From a gamma proteobacterium symbiont of Ctena orbiculata (GTDB lineage Bacteria > Pseudomonadota > Gammaproteobacteria > Chromatiales > Chromatiaceae), in contig QBVC01000016.1 of assembly GCA_003058495.1 (NCBI GenBank), positions 62,001-126,000 on the forward strand: a stretch of 64,000 nt of DNA, in the 5' to 3' direction. Shown here one piece after another: positions 28,193-38,700 of this stretch. How positions within the stretch are numbered: the stretch's first letter is position 1; the number at the start of each line of letters is the position of its first letter. The notes under the pieces are model-generated. The model worked only from the letters and a program-made list of their open reading frames with translations, was not told the DNA's origin and ran no database searches. Made by a program: the position numbers and the translations under genes.

Positions 28193-28906
28193 ATGAACAC
28201 ATCGACAGGCAAGATGCCGGAGTACTTCGGCAAGGACTTGGAAGCCATGTCCTTTGCGGTTAATTATCACAAATGGATTTTAGCGGAATTCTCTCCCTAC
28301 CTCGGCGATAGAGTCGCCGAGGTAGGTGCCGGCACCGGGACTTTCTCCCGTCTGTTGCTGGAGACCCGGATCGGACATCTAAGTGCCTTTGAACCCTCGC
28401 AGAACATGTACCCGCTGCTCGAAGAGGCGCTCTGCGATGACCGAAGGGGGGTCGCCATAAACGGCTTCTTTGACGGAAACGGCGGAGGTGAAGGTTTCGA
28501 TTCGATCTTGTATGTAAACGTACTCGAACATATTGAAGATGACCTGGCCGAACTTGCCAACGCCCATGCCGCGCTGAAACAGAACGGGCACCTGCTGGTC
28601 TTTGTCCCGGCGCTGCCCTGGTTGTACAGCGAACTTGACAGACAGGTTGGACATTTTCGCCGCTATGTAAAACGTGGACTGGTAAAAATCGCGCGGCAAC
28701 AAGGATTCAGGATCGTCAAAGCTCGATACTTTGATATCGCAGGCATACTTCCCTGGTATGTCAATTTTGTCTTGCTCGGGAATTCGATTGGCGGCGGTAG
28801 CGTATCGCTCTATGATCGGGTGGTCGTGCCGCTGGCTCGTCCGCTGGAAAGCCTGCTGCCTCCGCCGATCGGTAAAAATATTCTTTTGATCGGGCAGAAA
28901 GCCTGA
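28193..28906 (+). CDS. Class I SAM-dependent methyltransferase
   Basis: A 237-residue methyltransferase with SAM-binding motif I VAEVGAGTGTFSRL, then LYVNVLEHIEDD as motif post-II/III, typical of type-11 methyltransferases. The following FVPALPWLYSELDRQVGHFRRY block resembles those acting on lipids, glycans or sugar-lipid intermediates. A final hydrophobic stretch (GILPWYVNFVLL) hints at membrane contact. Substrate not assigned. Confidence 0.82.
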   Translation: MNTSTGKMPEYFGKDLEAMSFAVNYHKWILAEFSPYLGDRVAEVGAGTGTFSRLLLETRIGHLSAFEPSQNMYPLLEEALCDDRRGVAINGFFDGNGGGEGFDSILYVNVLEHIEDDLAELANAHAALKQNGHLLVFVPALPWLYSELDRQVGHFRRYVKRGLVKIARQQGFRIVKARYFDIAGILPWYVNFVLLGNSIGGGSVSLYDRVVVPLARPLESLLPPPIGKNILLIGQKA

Positions 28907-29317
28907 CTGCAGCCGCCACTGTCCCATCGTCACCCGGTGGTGCCGTTACTAATGGACTCTTAATAATTATCGAATTAAATTCCTAATAATGGACAACCGA
29001 TCGATCCAGCCCGACACTGATCCGCTGCTGGAGCCAGGTCTGAATAGAGACACACAAGCAGCATGAAAACCTGCTTTTACTCAACAACAGTCAGGGGTCT
29101 GAGTCGTAAACGATAGTCACCGCTATTGATCAAGAGCGACTCGATCACACTATCCAAAATATAAAAATAAAGCGCTTGCTTGTTCGACATCAAGGAACAA
29201 TTCGGAAAAGTTGCTATAGTCCGGTTCAGGATTCCAAGTTCTAAATCGACAGGCGGGTTCGGGATCTATCAATTAAACTAGTGATAAAGTCCAGCGGCGC
29301 TTTCTGGAGCGGCCTAC
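28907..29317. other. Intergenic region before the GGDEF-EAL gene
   Basis: About 410 bases with no convincing frame. AT-rich patches and a TATAGT hexamer near 29215 may belong to the promoter of the 29318 gene, but no -35 partner at good spacing was seen. No hairpin with a U-run was noticed after the methyltransferase stop. Confidence 0.6.
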
Positions 29318-32300
29318 ATGCTACGCAGCCTGATTACAACCGGTGTGGCGAGGGATAGAGCAGACCATCCAGGGACGGGACTCTTCACAGAACAGATCAA
29401 TCTGGTCTATGCCAATGCGCTACCCTCCACCCTGGCGATCCTTACCATCACCATCCTTGCATGGATAGGTCTTGATGAAGCTGTACCGAATTCACTACTC
29501 AATCTATGGGCCGGCTACATGCTGTTTGTGGCCACCACGCGCTTCGCCCTCTATATCTATTACTCAAAACATTACCAACGCTACCAGATAAGAGTTTGGG
29601 CAAGCCTGATCATAGGTTCCGCCTTCCTCGCCGGAATCGGCTGGGCGGGAATCAGTCTGTTTGCAGATATTACGGAGGATCCCGCCTACAGGATCGTCAT
29701 CGTCATGATCGTGCTAGGCATTATGGCGGCCACGGTGCCTGTTCTTTCCGCTGTGTTGATGGCATTTTTCGCCGCCAGTCTTCCACCGGTAATAAGCTTG
29801 TTGCTGATCATCTCTCAGTGGCAGAGCAGCGGCACCTTCTTGCTCCTCAGCGGACTCTCCGTCTACACGATACTGGTGATCTATGCGGCCATCAATACCA
29901 ACCGAATCCTGCTGCAGACATTGAGCCTGCAAAGGGACAACCAGGCGTTGATAAAAAACCTGAACGTGGAAATCGCAGACCGTAACCGGGCACAGGATCT
30001 TCTCGAGGTACATAAGCGCGACCTGGAGATGATCGTTGACGAGCGTACCCGTCAGCTGACCGACATGAATGCCGAACTGGAAAAAGAGATCGCCGTGCGC
30101 CTGCAGTCGGAGAACCAGCTTCGTGAATCCCATGACCGGTTCACTGCCGTTCTCGACACCCTAGACGCGTCGGTCTATGTGTCGGACATGGACAGCCATG
30201 AAGTGCTATTCATGAATCAAAACGCCATCGCCCGCTGGGGCGACCGGGTTGGCGACATCTGCTGGAAGATGATGCAGGACGATCGCGAAAGACCCTGTGA
30301 TTTCTGCACCACCCACCACTTGCTGGACGATGAAGGGATACCGACCGGCATACACGCCTGGGAACGCTATATAAAAGAGAGCAGTGAATGGCTCGACTGC
30401 CGCGATCAGGCGATTCAGTGGCCCGACGGCAGACTGGTACGCATGGAGATCGCCACCGATATCACCGAGCGGGTAATGGCGCAACAGCGAATTCTGGCCG
30501 AACACCAGTTTTTGCAGTCCATCATCGATGGCGTGGCTGATCCGATCATGGTGGTGGACATGGACTACAACATCAAGCTGATGAACAAGGCTGCCGAAAC
30601 TACGCCGCTGGTCAGCGATACCAAGTCACTGTACAAGTGCTACCAAGTCAGTCATGAGCGCGACATACCCTGTGATAACGAAGACTACGCCTGCCCGCTG
30701 GATATCGTACTGCGGACCCGCAAGCCGGTAACCGTGATCCATCGCCACAAGACAGCCGACGGCAGTGAACGCCTGTTCGAGGTGGTGGGCTCACCGCTGT
30801 TCGATGAGCGGCAGCAAATATCGGGCATGGTACAGGCCTCACGGGATATCACCGCCCACATCCATACCCAGCAGGAGCTGCAGGAGAAGAAGACCCGCCT
30901 CGAACATGTCGCCTACCACGACAGCCTCACCAGTCTGCCAAACCGCACCCTGCTGGCGGACCGCCTGAACCAGACCATGTCCCAGGTCACCCGTCGGGGC
31001 GGTCAACTGGCGGTGGCCTATCTCGATCTCGACGGTTTCAAGGAGATCAACGACAGCTACGGTCACGACACCGGCGATCTCTTTCTCGTCGCCCTCGCCC
31101 ACCGGGTGAAGGGGATTTTACGCGATGGCGATACCATCGCCCGCTTGGGGGGCGATGAGTTCGTGGCGGTATTGGTGGACCTGCAGGATAGCAAGGACAG
31201 CATCCCACTGCTGGAGCGCATGCTCTCCGCTGCGGCGCAACCGGTCCACCTGGGCAAGCTGACGCTCCAGGTCTCGGCCAGTATCGGCGTCACCTTCTAT
31301 CCGCAAGCCGAGGATGTGGATGCGGATCAGCTGCTGCGCCAGGCGGACCAGGCGATGTACAACGCGAAGGTGACCGGCAAGAGCCGCTACCACTTCTTCG
31401 AGGCGGACAAATATCGCGGCTTGCGTGGTCACCATGAGACGGTAACGAGAATCCGGGAAGGCCTGCGCGATGATGAATTCCTGCTCCAGTTCCAACCCAA
31501 GGTCAACATGCGCAGCGGCGAGATCCTGGGTGTGGAAGCGCTGATTCGATGGCAGCACCCACGACGCGGACTGCTGCAGCCGCGTGAATTTCTGCCGCTG
31601 ATCGAAAACGAAGAGCTTGCGGTAACCCTGGACAAATGGGTTTTGGACAGGGCCCTCGAGCAGTTGGAGCAGTGGCAGGCCGAGGGTCTCGACCTCTCGA
31701 TCAGTATCAACATCGGCGCCCGCTTCCTGCAAAAGAGCGATTTCGTCAACCAGCTCAGAGAACACCTCCAGGCCCACCCCAGGATCGACCCCAGGCATCT
31801 GGTGCTCGAGGTCCTCGAGTCCAGCGCCCTCGAGGACCTGGCCCAGGTCTCCGACGTCATCACGACCTGCAGCGAGATGGGCATAGTCTTCGCCCTCGAC
31901 GACTTCGGCACCGGCTACTCCTCGCTCACCTATCTCAAGCTGCTACCCGCGGGCCTGCTCAAGATCGACCAGAGCTTTGTCCGCGATATGCTCGACGACC
32001 CGGAGGATCTGGCCATCCTGGAGGGTGTGCTGGGCCTCGCCACCGCATTCAGGCGGGTAGCCATCGCGGAGGGCGTCGAGACCATCGAACACGGTCGGCT
32101 GCTGCTGCAGCTGGGCTGCGACCAGGCCCAGGGCTTCGTGATCGCGGAACCGATGCCCGCCAGCGCGCTCCACAGCTGGATGGAAAGCTGGCAGCCGGAT
32201 CCCCAATGGGTGCAGCAGGAGACCGTGCGGCGCGAGGACATACCCCTGCTGTTTGCCGGGGTCGAGCATCGTGCCTGGGTCAGGCAGGTTGAACACTATC

Positions 32301-32563
32301 TGCTTGGCAACACCGTATCGGAGCTCAAGCTGGATGCCGCGGAGTGCCGATTCGGCAAATGGCTAAACGAGTTCGGCCAGATGCAGTATGGGAGAAAGCC
32401 CGGTTTCAAGCAGGTCCGGATCCTGCACAACCAGGTGCACGATCTGGCGACCAGGCTCTGCGATGCCAATCCGACGCCCGACGAAGAGACCCAGCAGCAG
32501 GGACTGACGAAGCTCAAGGAGTTGAGAGAGCGTCTGCTCCATGAGCTCGACATGCTCATCTAG
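29318..32563 (+). CDS. Membrane PAS-PAS-GGDEF-EAL protein with C-terminal CZB domain
   Basis: The 1081-residue protein begins with about six membrane helices (residues 25-205, a MASE-like sensor), then a coiled coil and two PAS domains (about 275-390 and 400-520). The GGDEF domain (about 535-690) has an intact LGGDEF site and RxxD inhibitory site. The EAL domain (about 705-950) keeps EALIRW, the N of SINIG, LEVLES, DDFGTG, LKIDQSF and AEGVE, so both synthesis and breakdown of c-di-GMP are possible. The final 105 residues (His, Cys-Arg-Phe-Gly-Lys-Trp, His-x3-His pattern) match a chemoreceptor zinc-binding (CZB) domain, unusual at this position. Confidence 0.9.
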   Translation: MLRSLITTGVARDRADHPGTGLFTEQINLVYANALPSTLAILTITILAWIGLDEAVPNSLLNLWAGYMLFVATTRFALYIYYSKHYQRYQIRVWASLIIGSAFLAGIGWAGISLFADITEDPAYRIVIVMIVLGIMAATVPVLSAVLMAFFAASLPPVISLLLIISQWQSSGTFLLLSGLSVYTILVIYAAINTNRILLQTLSLQRDNQALIKNLNVEIADRNRAQDLLEVHKRDLEMIVDERTRQLTDMNAELEKEIAVRLQSENQLRESHDRFTAVLDTLDASVYVSDMDSHEVLFMNQNAIARWGDRVGDICWKMMQDDRERPCDFCTTHHLLDDEGIPTGIHAWERYIKESSEWLDCRDQAIQWPDGRLVRMEIATDITERVMAQQRILAEHQFLQSIIDGVADPIMVVDMDYNIKLMNKAAETTPLVSDTKSLYKCYQVSHERDIPCDNEDYACPLDIVLRTRKPVTVIHRHKTADGSERLFEVVGSPLFDERQQISGMVQASRDITAHIHTQQELQEKKTRLEHVAYHDSLTSLPNRTLLADRLNQTMSQVTRRGGQLAVAYLDLDGFKEINDSYGHDTGDLFLVALAHRVKGILRDGDTIARLGGDEFVAVLVDLQDSKDSIPLLERMLSAAAQPVHLGKLTLQVSASIGVTFYPQAEDVDADQLLRQADQAMYNAKVTGKSRYHFFEADKYRGLRGHHETVTRIREGLRDDEFLLQFQPKVNMRSGEILGVEALIRWQHPRRGLLQPREFLPLIENEELAVTLDKWVLDRALEQLEQWQAEGLDLSISINIGARFLQKSDFVNQLREHLQAHPRIDPRHLVLEVLESSALEDLAQVSDVITTCSEMGIVFALDDFGTGYSSLTYLKLLPAGLLKIDQSFVRDMLDDPEDLAILEGVLGLATAFRRVAIAEGVETIEHGRLLLQLGCDQAQGFVIAEPMPASALHSWMESWQPDPQWVQQETVRREDIPLLFAGVEHRAWVRQVEHYLLGNTVSELKLDAAECRFGKWLNEFGQMQYGRKPGFKQVRILHNQVHDLATRLCDANPTPDEETQQQGLTKLKELRERLLHELDMLI

Positions 32564-32602
32564 GGTCTGTCAAGGCCGGATCATGGGGCATCGCAACGGG
32601 AT

Positions 32603-33289
32603 CTACTGGATGGCACCCAGCAGCGGCCCATCGAGATAGCCCGCTATCCGTTCAGGGGTGGGCGCCTCGAGGTAGGGAATCTCGCCCAGACAGGGCGCGG
32701 GCAGCCAGGCCTGCAGGGTGAGGATATTGTCATCCATGGCCAGCATATCGGGATCGATCAGGTTCGCCACCCAGCCTTCGAAGCGGACCCCGCTGTTGAG
32801 CATGCACTCGGCAGTCATCAGGGCGTGATTGATGCAGCCGAGGCGGATTCCCACCACCAGGATCACCGGCAGATCGAGGGCGCGCGCCAGATCGGCCAGG
32901 GTGACGCCTTCACCGAGGGGTACGTGCCAGCCGCCGACGCCCTCCACCACCACCCTGTCGGCGATCTCCCGCAAGCGGTCGTAGCCCAGAAGAATCTCAT
33001 CCAGCCTGATCGGCTCTCCGCATGCCTTGGCGGCAAGATGGGGGGCGATGGGGGGTTGATAGGCCAGCGGATTCACCGACGCATAGGGGATATGGAGACT
33101 GCCCTGCCCCTGTATCCGCAGGGCATCCTCGTTGCGCAGCCCTTCATCCGTGACCACCGCGCCCGAGGCGATGGGTTTCATCCCAAGCACCGTCTCACCC
33201 TGCTGCTGCAGGTTGTCCATCATCCCCAGGGTGACCTCTGTCTTGCCGCACCCCGTATCGGTGCCGGTGACAAACAGACCGCCTGCCAT
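32603..33289 (-). CDS. bioD: Dethiobiotin synthetase
   Basis: A 228-residue ATP-dependent carboxylase with P-loop GTDTGCGKTEVT at the start, the KPIASGA substrate loop and VEGVGGWHVPL. It closes the ureido ring of dethiobiotin from DAPA, CO2 and ATP. It is the last gene of the bioBFHCD run, six bases after bioC. Confidence 0.95.
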   Translation of the reverse strand: MAGGLFVTGTDTGCGKTEVTLGMMDNLQQQGETVLGMKPIASGAVVTDEGLRNEDALRIQGQGSLHIPYASVNPLAYQPPIAPHLAAKACGEPIRLDEILLGYDRLREIADRVVVEGVGGWHVPLGEGVTLADLARALDLPVILVVGIRLGCINHALMTAECMLNSGVRFEGWVANLIDPDMLAMDDNILTLQAWLPAPCLGEIPYLEAPTPERIAGYLDGPLLGAIQ

Positions 33290-33294
33290 GCCTA

Positions 33295-34167
33295 TTACGC
33301 CCTCTCCCTGCCGATCTGATCCACGGGAATGCAGGTCACGCCGTCGACCTGCCGCTGTTTGGGCGCCCAGGCATGTCCATACACGACCTCGTAACTGGCC
33401 GGCAATTTATTGTCATCCGTGCGAAAGGCCTCATAGGCCTCGCACATCGCGCGCAACCTGCCCTTTCCGGTCAATCCCCGCGGCCGGTTGCAGGTGACAT
33501 TATGCGCACCCAGGGTCTTCAGATCACGCATCAGCGAGGAGACCTCATCATAGTCGAGCCGCAGGCGGTCCACATCCACCACGGGCTCCGCCAAACCGGC
33601 CCGCACCATGGCATCCCCGACGTCGTGCATATCGGGAAAGGGGCTGACGTGGCTATGCCCGTCGACCCTTGACCAGCTGGCGCGCAGCTCCTGTAGGGTA
33701 TCCGGTCCGAAGGTGGAGAAGAGCAGCATGCCGTTGGGGCGCAATACCCGAAGAAATTCACTGAAGGTGGCCTGCAGATCGTTGCACCACTGCAATGCCG
33801 CATTGGAAAAGATCATATCCACCGACTGATCGGCAAGGGGCAACTGCTCCGCATCGCCGCAGACACAGCTTGGCCTGTTCAACCATCCACCCCGTTTGCG
33901 CACCTGATGCAGCATCGGCAGGGCAAAATCGAGGGCGATGGTGCGCGCCTTTCCGTAGTGCTTTTTCAGTGCCAGGGTCGCCTCGCCGGTGCCGGCGCCA
34001 ACATCGAGCACGACCTTCGGTTGATGGCGGATATAGCTCAGTCTCTGCAGCATCCGCCTGCCGATCTCGCGCTGCAGTTCAGCCACTTCATCATAGTGGG
34101 ACGCCGCCCGCGAAAAGGCCGCGCGCGCCTGCCGCTTGTCGATCCTGCCGCTTCGATCCCTATCCAT
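33295..34167 (-). CDS. bioC: Malonyl-ACP O-methyltransferase BioC
   Basis: A 290-residue SAM methyltransferase with VVLDVGAGTGEATLAL, IFSNAALQWCNDL and LLFSTFGPDTLQELR. It methylates malonyl-ACP to start the disguised fatty-acid route to pimeloyl-ACP. It overlaps bioH by eight bases and precedes bioD. Confidence 0.95.
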   Translation of the reverse strand: MDRDRSGRIDKRQARAAFSRAASHYDEVAELQREIGRRMLQRLSYIRHQPKVVLDVGAGTGEATLALKKHYGKARTIALDFALPMLHQVRKRGGWLNRPSCVCGDAEQLPLADQSVDMIFSNAALQWCNDLQATFSEFLRVLRPNGMLLFSTFGPDTLQELRASWSRVDGHSHVSPFPDMHDVGDAMVRAGLAEPVVDVDRLRLDYDEVSSLMRDLKTLGAHNVTCNRPRGLTGKGRLRAMCEAYEAFRTDDNKLPASYEVVYGHAWAPKQRQVDGVTCIPVDQIGRERA

Positions 34168-34933
34168 GCATCGACTCCAGGCTGCGCCTGATCAGTTGCT
34201 TGGTCTCCCCGGGGTGGGAGAGAAACGGGGTATGCCCGGCACCCTCGACGATATGCACTGCCGCCTGTGGCAACCAACGGCGCAGCTCACTGCCCGCCCG
34301 CGGCGGTGCGAGGGTATCCCGGCCGCCGTAGATCCAGCAGGTCGGACAACTCAGATCGGCCAGCTGCCCTCGCAGATCGACCGATTTCAGCAGCTCGAGC
34401 CCGATCCGCAGCGCTTCCGGGGCCGGATCGGGGCGCTCCCGCAACAGCGACTTGAGCCGCCTCAAGGTCCGTGTCGCATGATCACTGTTCATCATCTGCA
34501 GGGCAAGGAAGCGTTCCAGGGTCTGGCGGTGGTCCCTGCGCAGGTTCCGGATAAATTGATCGAGGGTTGTTGCCGCCATGGCATGTTGCCAATTCGAGGC
34601 CTTCACGAAGCGCGGCATGCCCGCCAGGGCGACAATCCCCTCGATACGGGATGGCGCCAGCAGGGCCGACTGCAGCGAGACCATCGAACCCAGTGACCAG
34701 CCGACCCAGACCGCGCGTTCAGGCGCGACATCGAGACAGGCTGTTGCCCAGGCCCTGAGCTCAAGCTGATCGCCGAAGGCGCTGTGACCGTGTCCGGGCA
34801 GGTCGATCCGGGTGACCTGGTACCCTTCGGCCAGACCCTCGGCGAATTCCGCCCAGACAGAGGAGTTCATGCCCCAGCCATGAAGCATGACCAGCTTCGC
34901 TCCCTCTCCCTGCCGCTCGGCCGCCAGTCTCAT
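34160..34933 (-). CDS. bioH: Pimeloyl-ACP methyl ester esterase BioH
   Basis: A 257-residue alpha/beta hydrolase with opening [11 protein letters not shown], nucleophile elbow GWSLGSM, aspartate in YGGRDTLAP and histidine in [11 protein letters not shown]. It removes the methyl group put on by BioC once the chain is long enough. Its start overlaps the bioF stop by four bases. Confidence 0.95.
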   Translation of the reverse strand: MRLAAERQGEGAKLVMLHGWGMNSSVWAEFAEGLAEGYQVTRIDLPGHGHSAFGDQLELRAWATACLDVAPERAVWVGWSLGSMVSLQSALLAPSRIEGIVALAGMPRFVKASNWQHAMAATTLDQFIRNLRRDHRQTLERFLALQMMNSDHATRTLRRLKSLLRERPDPAPEALRIGLELLKSVDLRGQLADLSCPTCWIYGGRDTLAPPRAGSELRRWLPQAAVHIVEGAGHTPFLSHPGETKQLIRRSLESMHG

Positions 34934-36102
34934 GCCGCCGCCTGCGGCAGCTTGGCGAGGGCATCCAACAGCCGCTCCAGCTGACGATCGGTATGGTTGG
35001 CACTGAAGGTGACGCGGAGTCTGGCGCTTCCCTCCGCCACCGTCGGCGGCCGAATCGCGCTCACCAGCACCCCCTGCTCCTCCAGCTCCATGCTCCAGGC
35101 CACGGCCTGCTCGGACGATCCCGCCAATATGGGCTGGATCGGGGTCGCCGATTCCATCAGCGGCAGACCGATCTGTCCCGCGGCATGGCGAAAACGCTCA
35201 ACCAGGCCCTTGAGCCGTTCCCGCCGCCAGCTCTCCTGCCGGGCCAGGCGCAGGCTGACCAGGGTCGCCTCCGCCAGGGCCGCCGGCGGGGCCGTGGTGT
35301 AGATATAGCTCCTGGCCTGCTGGATCAGGGTCTCGATCAAGCCCTCGCTGCCGGCGACAAAGGCGCCGTAGGTACCGAACCCCTTGCCCAGGGTCCCCAT
35401 CAATATCTCCACATCGTCGACGCCGAGACCGAAATGGCTGAGGATGCCGCCGCCCTCCTGGCCCAGCACACCGAGTCCATGGGCGTCATCCACCATCAAC
35501 CAGGCCTGGTGTTTGCGTGCGAGTGCCACCAGCTCCGGCATCGGCGCCAGGTCGCCGTCCATGCTGAACACCCCATCCGTGGCGATCAACGCCTGCCCCC
35601 CGTCGCTGCGTGCCAGCTGCTGTTCCAGGCTCCGCGGATCCCGATGCCGGTAACGCACCGTCTTCGCCCGGGTAAGCTGTCCCGCATCCACCAGGGAGGC
35701 ATGATTGAGACGATCCTCGAAGAGCCGGTCACCGTTTTTGAGGAGGGCGCTGATCACCCCCAGGTTGGCCATGTAACCGGTGGAAAAGAGCAACGCCCGC
35801 GGCCGTGCGGTGAACTCGGCCAAGGCCTCCTCCAGGCGATGATGGGCGCGGTTGTGGCCCGTAATCAGGTGCGCCGCGCCGCTTCCCACGCCGTACCTCT
35901 CCGCACCTTGCCGCAGCGCCTCCACCACCTCCGGGTGGCTGGCCAGGCCGAGGTAGTCGTTGCTGCAGAACGCGATGACCCGCTTACCGTCCACCACCAG
36001 CTCCGCCTGCTGCGGCGTCGACACCACGCGGCGGCTCCGATAGAGCCCCTGATTGCGGCGCGCCTGCAGCGCTTGGGTCAGCCGGTTCATGGGATTTGGC
36101 AA
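34930..36102 (-). CDS. bioF: 8-amino-7-oxononanoate synthase
   Basis: A 390-residue PLP enzyme condensing pimeloyl-ACP with alanine. It has [10 protein letters not shown] for PLP ring contact and [15 protein letters not shown] with the PLP lysine. It lies between bioB (23 bases upstream) and bioH (overlapping). Confidence 0.96.
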   Translation of the reverse strand: MPNPMNRLTQALQARRNQGLYRSRRVVSTPQQAELVVDGKRVIAFCSNDYLGLASHPEVVEALRQGAERYGVGSGAAHLITGHNRAHHRLEEALAEFTARPRALLFSTGYMANLGVISALLKNGDRLFEDRLNHASLVDAGQLTRAKTVRYRHRDPRSLEQQLARSDGGQALIATDGVFSMDGDLAPMPELVALARKHQAWLMVDDAHGLGVLGQEGGGILSHFGLGVDDVEILMGTLGKGFGTYGAFVAGSEGLIETLIQQARSYIYTTAPPAALAEATLVSLRLARQESWRRERLKGLVERFRHAAGQIGLPLMESATPIQPILAGSSEQAVAWSMELEEQGVLVSAIRPPTVAEGSARLRVTFSANHTDRQLERLLDALAKLPQAAA

Positions 36103-36125
36103 CTCGATCAGCGACGGAAGGCGGG

Positions 36126-37136
36126 CTATCCGGCCCGGGCCTTGCCGCAGGGCACCTTGGCCGCCTTGACCTCGGTCTCCTGCAGCCGTTCGGTCTTCAT
36201 CCCCAGCCTATGCAACAGCTGCATATCGCGATCCGCCTCCGGATTCTCCGTGGTCAGCAGGCGCTCACCGTAGAAGATCGAGTTCGCCCCGGCGAGAAAA
36301 CAGAGCGCCTGCATCTCGTCGCTCATCTCCCCGCGTCCGGCGGAGAGGCGCACATAGGAGCCCGGCATCAGCAGACGCGCCACCGCGATGGTGCGCACAA
36401 ACTCCAGGGGATCGAGATCCTCCGTGTCGTAGAGGGGCGTCCCCTCGATCTTCACCAGCATATTGATCGGTACCGATTCCGGGTGGCGGGGCAGATTGCA
36501 CAGCTCGCGCAGCATACTGGCGCGATCCCGGCGGGATTCGCCCATCCCCAGAATGCCGCCTGAACAGACATTGATCCCCGCATCCCTGACATGAGCGAGG
36601 GTCTGCAGACGGTCGTCGAAGGTGCGGGTGGTGATGACGTTGCCGTAGAACTCGGGGGATGTATCGAGATTGTGATTGTAGTAATCGAGCCCGGCGCCGC
36701 GCAGGCGATCCGCCTGGTCCTGGGTCAGCATCCCCAGGGTCAGGCATGTCTCCATGCCCAGCGCGTGCACCGCCTCGACCATCCCGATGACCCGTTCGAG
36801 GTTCTTGTCGGTGGGATTGCGCCAGGCCGCACCCATGCAGAAACGGCTGGCGCCTTTCTCCCTGGCCGCCTCGGCTGCCGCCACCACATCCTCCAGGGGC
36901 ATCAGCCTTTCCGCCTCCAGCCCGGTGGCGTGTTTCGCGCTCTGGGAGCAGTAGCCGCAATCCTCGGCACAGGCGCCGGTCTTGATACTGAGCAGACTGC
37001 TCATCTGCACCCGGTTGGGATCGAAATTGGCCCGATGCAGGGATTGCGCCTGAAACAGCAGATCGTTGAAGGGCAGATCCAAGAGGGCCTCGATCTCGTC
37101 CAGGCGCCAATCGTGGCGTAAAATCGTATCGGTCAT
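36126..37136 (-). CDS. bioB: Biotin synthase
   Basis: A 336-residue radical SAM enzyme inserting sulfur into dethiobiotin. The [4Fe-4S] motif is CAEDCGYC (CxxxCxxC), followed by [15 protein letters not shown] context and [11 protein letters not shown]. It is the first gene of the bio operon and is divergent from comF. No BirA palindrome was recognised in the short region between. Confidence 0.97.
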   Translation of the reverse strand: MTDTILRHDWRLDEIEALLDLPFNDLLFQAQSLHRANFDPNRVQMSSLLSIKTGACAEDCGYCSQSAKHATGLEAERLMPLEDVVAAAEAAREKGASRFCMGAAWRNPTDKNLERVIGMVEAVHALGMETCLTLGMLTQDQADRLRGAGLDYYNHNLDTSPEFYGNVITTRTFDDRLQTLAHVRDAGINVCSGGILGMGESRRDRASMLRELCNLPRHPESVPINMLVKIEGTPLYDTEDLDPLEFVRTIAVARLLMPGSYVRLSAGRGEMSDEMQALCFLAGANSIFYGERLLTTENPEADRDMQLLHRLGMKTERLQETEVKAAKVPCGKARAG

Positions 37137-37225
37137 GGTGAATCAGCCTCCGTCTAGGCGTTGTGCGGCGCACAGCGGAGAGCCTATGGTAAGGATTGCC
37201 CCACACCTGTCAACCAAGGATGGTC

Positions 37226-37939
37226 ATGAAGGTCAACAACTGTATTAATTTTATCCAAAATCTGCTCTACCCGAGAGATTGTCTGCTCTGTGGCGCCGCG
37301 GGCGATTTCGAACACCACCTCTGCCCTCCCTGTCATCGGCGCCTGCCCTTCAACCACCACGCCTGTCCCTGCTGCGCCTTGCCGCTGCCGCCCCAGGTAC
37401 CCTCGTCCCAGCTCTGCGGCCGGTGCATCAGGCGTCCCGCGGACATCACCAGGACCATCACCGCCATGACCTATCAACCCCCGGTGAACAGGCTCATCGG
37501 CATGCTCAAATTCCACAACAGGCTCCACCTGGTGGAGCCCCTGGCCGGGCTGCTCATCGAGCGCCTTGGCGAGGATTACGACAGGCCGGACCTATTGATT
37601 CCGGTCCCGCTACACCCCCTGCGCCTGCGCCAGCGGGGATTCAACCAATCCGTCGAAATCGCGCGGGTCCTGGCCAGACGCTGCAGGTTAGATTACGACT
37701 GGCGACTCTGCCGACGCATACGGCATACCCCGCCCCAGGCGGAATTGGACCGGGAGGCAAGACGTAAGAACCTGCACCGGGCGTTTCAGCTATGCGCGGA
37801 TCTCGGTGGAGCCCACCTGGTGGTGGTGGATGATGTCGTCACCACCGGGGCCACGGTAGCCGAGCTCGGCAGGCTGCTGAAAAAAGCGGGGGCGAAGCGG
37901 GTCGACGTCTGGGCGCTCGCCCGCACATCGATCTCCTAG
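37226..37939 (+). CDS. comF: ComF family phosphoribosyltransferase-like protein
   Basis: A 237-residue protein with a cysteine-rich N-terminus (CLLC, CPPC, CPCC, CGRC, likely zinc sites) and a PRTase fold ending in VVVDDVVTTGAT. In competent bacteria ComF helps take up and process DNA. The ATG at 37226 has AAGGA five bases before; earlier starts are weaker. Divergent comF-bio arrangement is common in gammaproteobacteria. Confidence 0.93.
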   Translation: MKVNNCINFIQNLLYPRDCLLCGAAGDFEHHLCPPCHRRLPFNHHACPCCALPLPPQVPSSQLCGRCIRRPADITRTITAMTYQPPVNRLIGMLKFHNRLHLVEPLAGLLIERLGEDYDRPDLLIPVPLHPLRLRQRGFNQSVEIARVLARRCRLDYDWRLCRRIRHTPPQAELDREARRKNLHRAFQLCADLGGAHLVVVDDVVTTGATVAELGRLLKKAGAKRVDVWALARTSIS

Positions 37940-38000
37940 GGTCTCGGCTGGCGCTTTTCGGATCCGGCAGAAGCGATCGGATTCCCGTTGAGAGGCCAGT

Positions 38001-38699
38001 TCACTGATTGCCGATGGGCAGAATGAAGCGCTCCCCCATATGCTCCATCACCGCCCCCCGGGGCAGGATCTCGACCAGTCTCGGACCCTCGGCAAGATAG
38101 TCTCCCTCGCGATATTTCTCCATATTGATCAGCACATACCGCTTTGCCGGACGTGTGTCGTAGCTGTGGATATCGATGTTCATCACGGGCAGGTGGGCGA
38201 CAAAACCGCTGGGCATCTCATGCAGGGGTTTTGCTGGCGGGGGGGGCGGTGTGGGTTCGGACAGCGCCACCGGGGGCGCCTCGATTTCCATTTCCCGGGG
38301 CGGCTCGATCTCCATCTCCCGGGGTGTGGGGATCGCCTGCCGGGATTCGCCGCCCTCCTTGGCCAGGGCATCAGCGGGAGGAGGATCGGGTTTGTCGATA
38401 ACCGCCTCGCTTTGCACCGGCGCCACCTCCGGCTGATCGTTCTTAGGCATGCCATTCCCGGGCCCGGTTTCAGCACGGGAGACTTCGGCTTCGACCTGTG
38501 CCTGTGGCGAGAACCAGCTATTACTCCCCAGGTAGATGCCGACACCGAGCAGGATGAGGGCGAGCAGCGCCATCATCACCCAACCCGTCCCGTGAGGGCC
38601 CCTGGTGGCCGGCTGTTCGGTATTGGGGGAGATCTTGGGGACCTCTCCCAGCTTGTGCTGGCGCTCGGCCTTTTTCAGCGCTTCGAGAATCAGTGACAT
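38001..38699 (-). CDS. gspB: General secretion pathway protein GspB
   Basis: A 232-residue inner-membrane protein with the SLILEALKKAERQHKLG start, one membrane helix (about 43-60), a long Pro/Glu-rich periplasmic linker and a C-terminal domain ending VMEHMGERFILPIGN. The linker contains a tandem duplication PREMEIE-P-PREMEIE. GspA-GspB helps place the type II secretion secretin through peptidoglycan. It follows gspA by one base. Confidence 0.92.
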   Translation of the reverse strand: MSLILEALKKAERQHKLGEVPKISPNTEQPATRGPHGTGWVMMALLALILLGVGIYLGSNSWFSPQAQVEAEVSRAETGPGNGMPKNDQPEVAPVQSEAVIDKPDPPPADALAKEGGESRQAIPTPREMEIEPPREMEIEAPPVALSEPTPPPPPAKPLHEMPSGFVAHLPVMNIDIHSYDTRPAKRYVLINMEKYREGDYLAEGPRLVEILPRGAVMEHMGERFILPIGNQ

Positions 38700-38700
38700 C

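Noticed and set aside
38290-38330. Tandem repeat coding PREMEIE twice in gspB
   Set aside because: A short in-frame duplication in a low-complexity linker; common in such linkers and without clear meaning.
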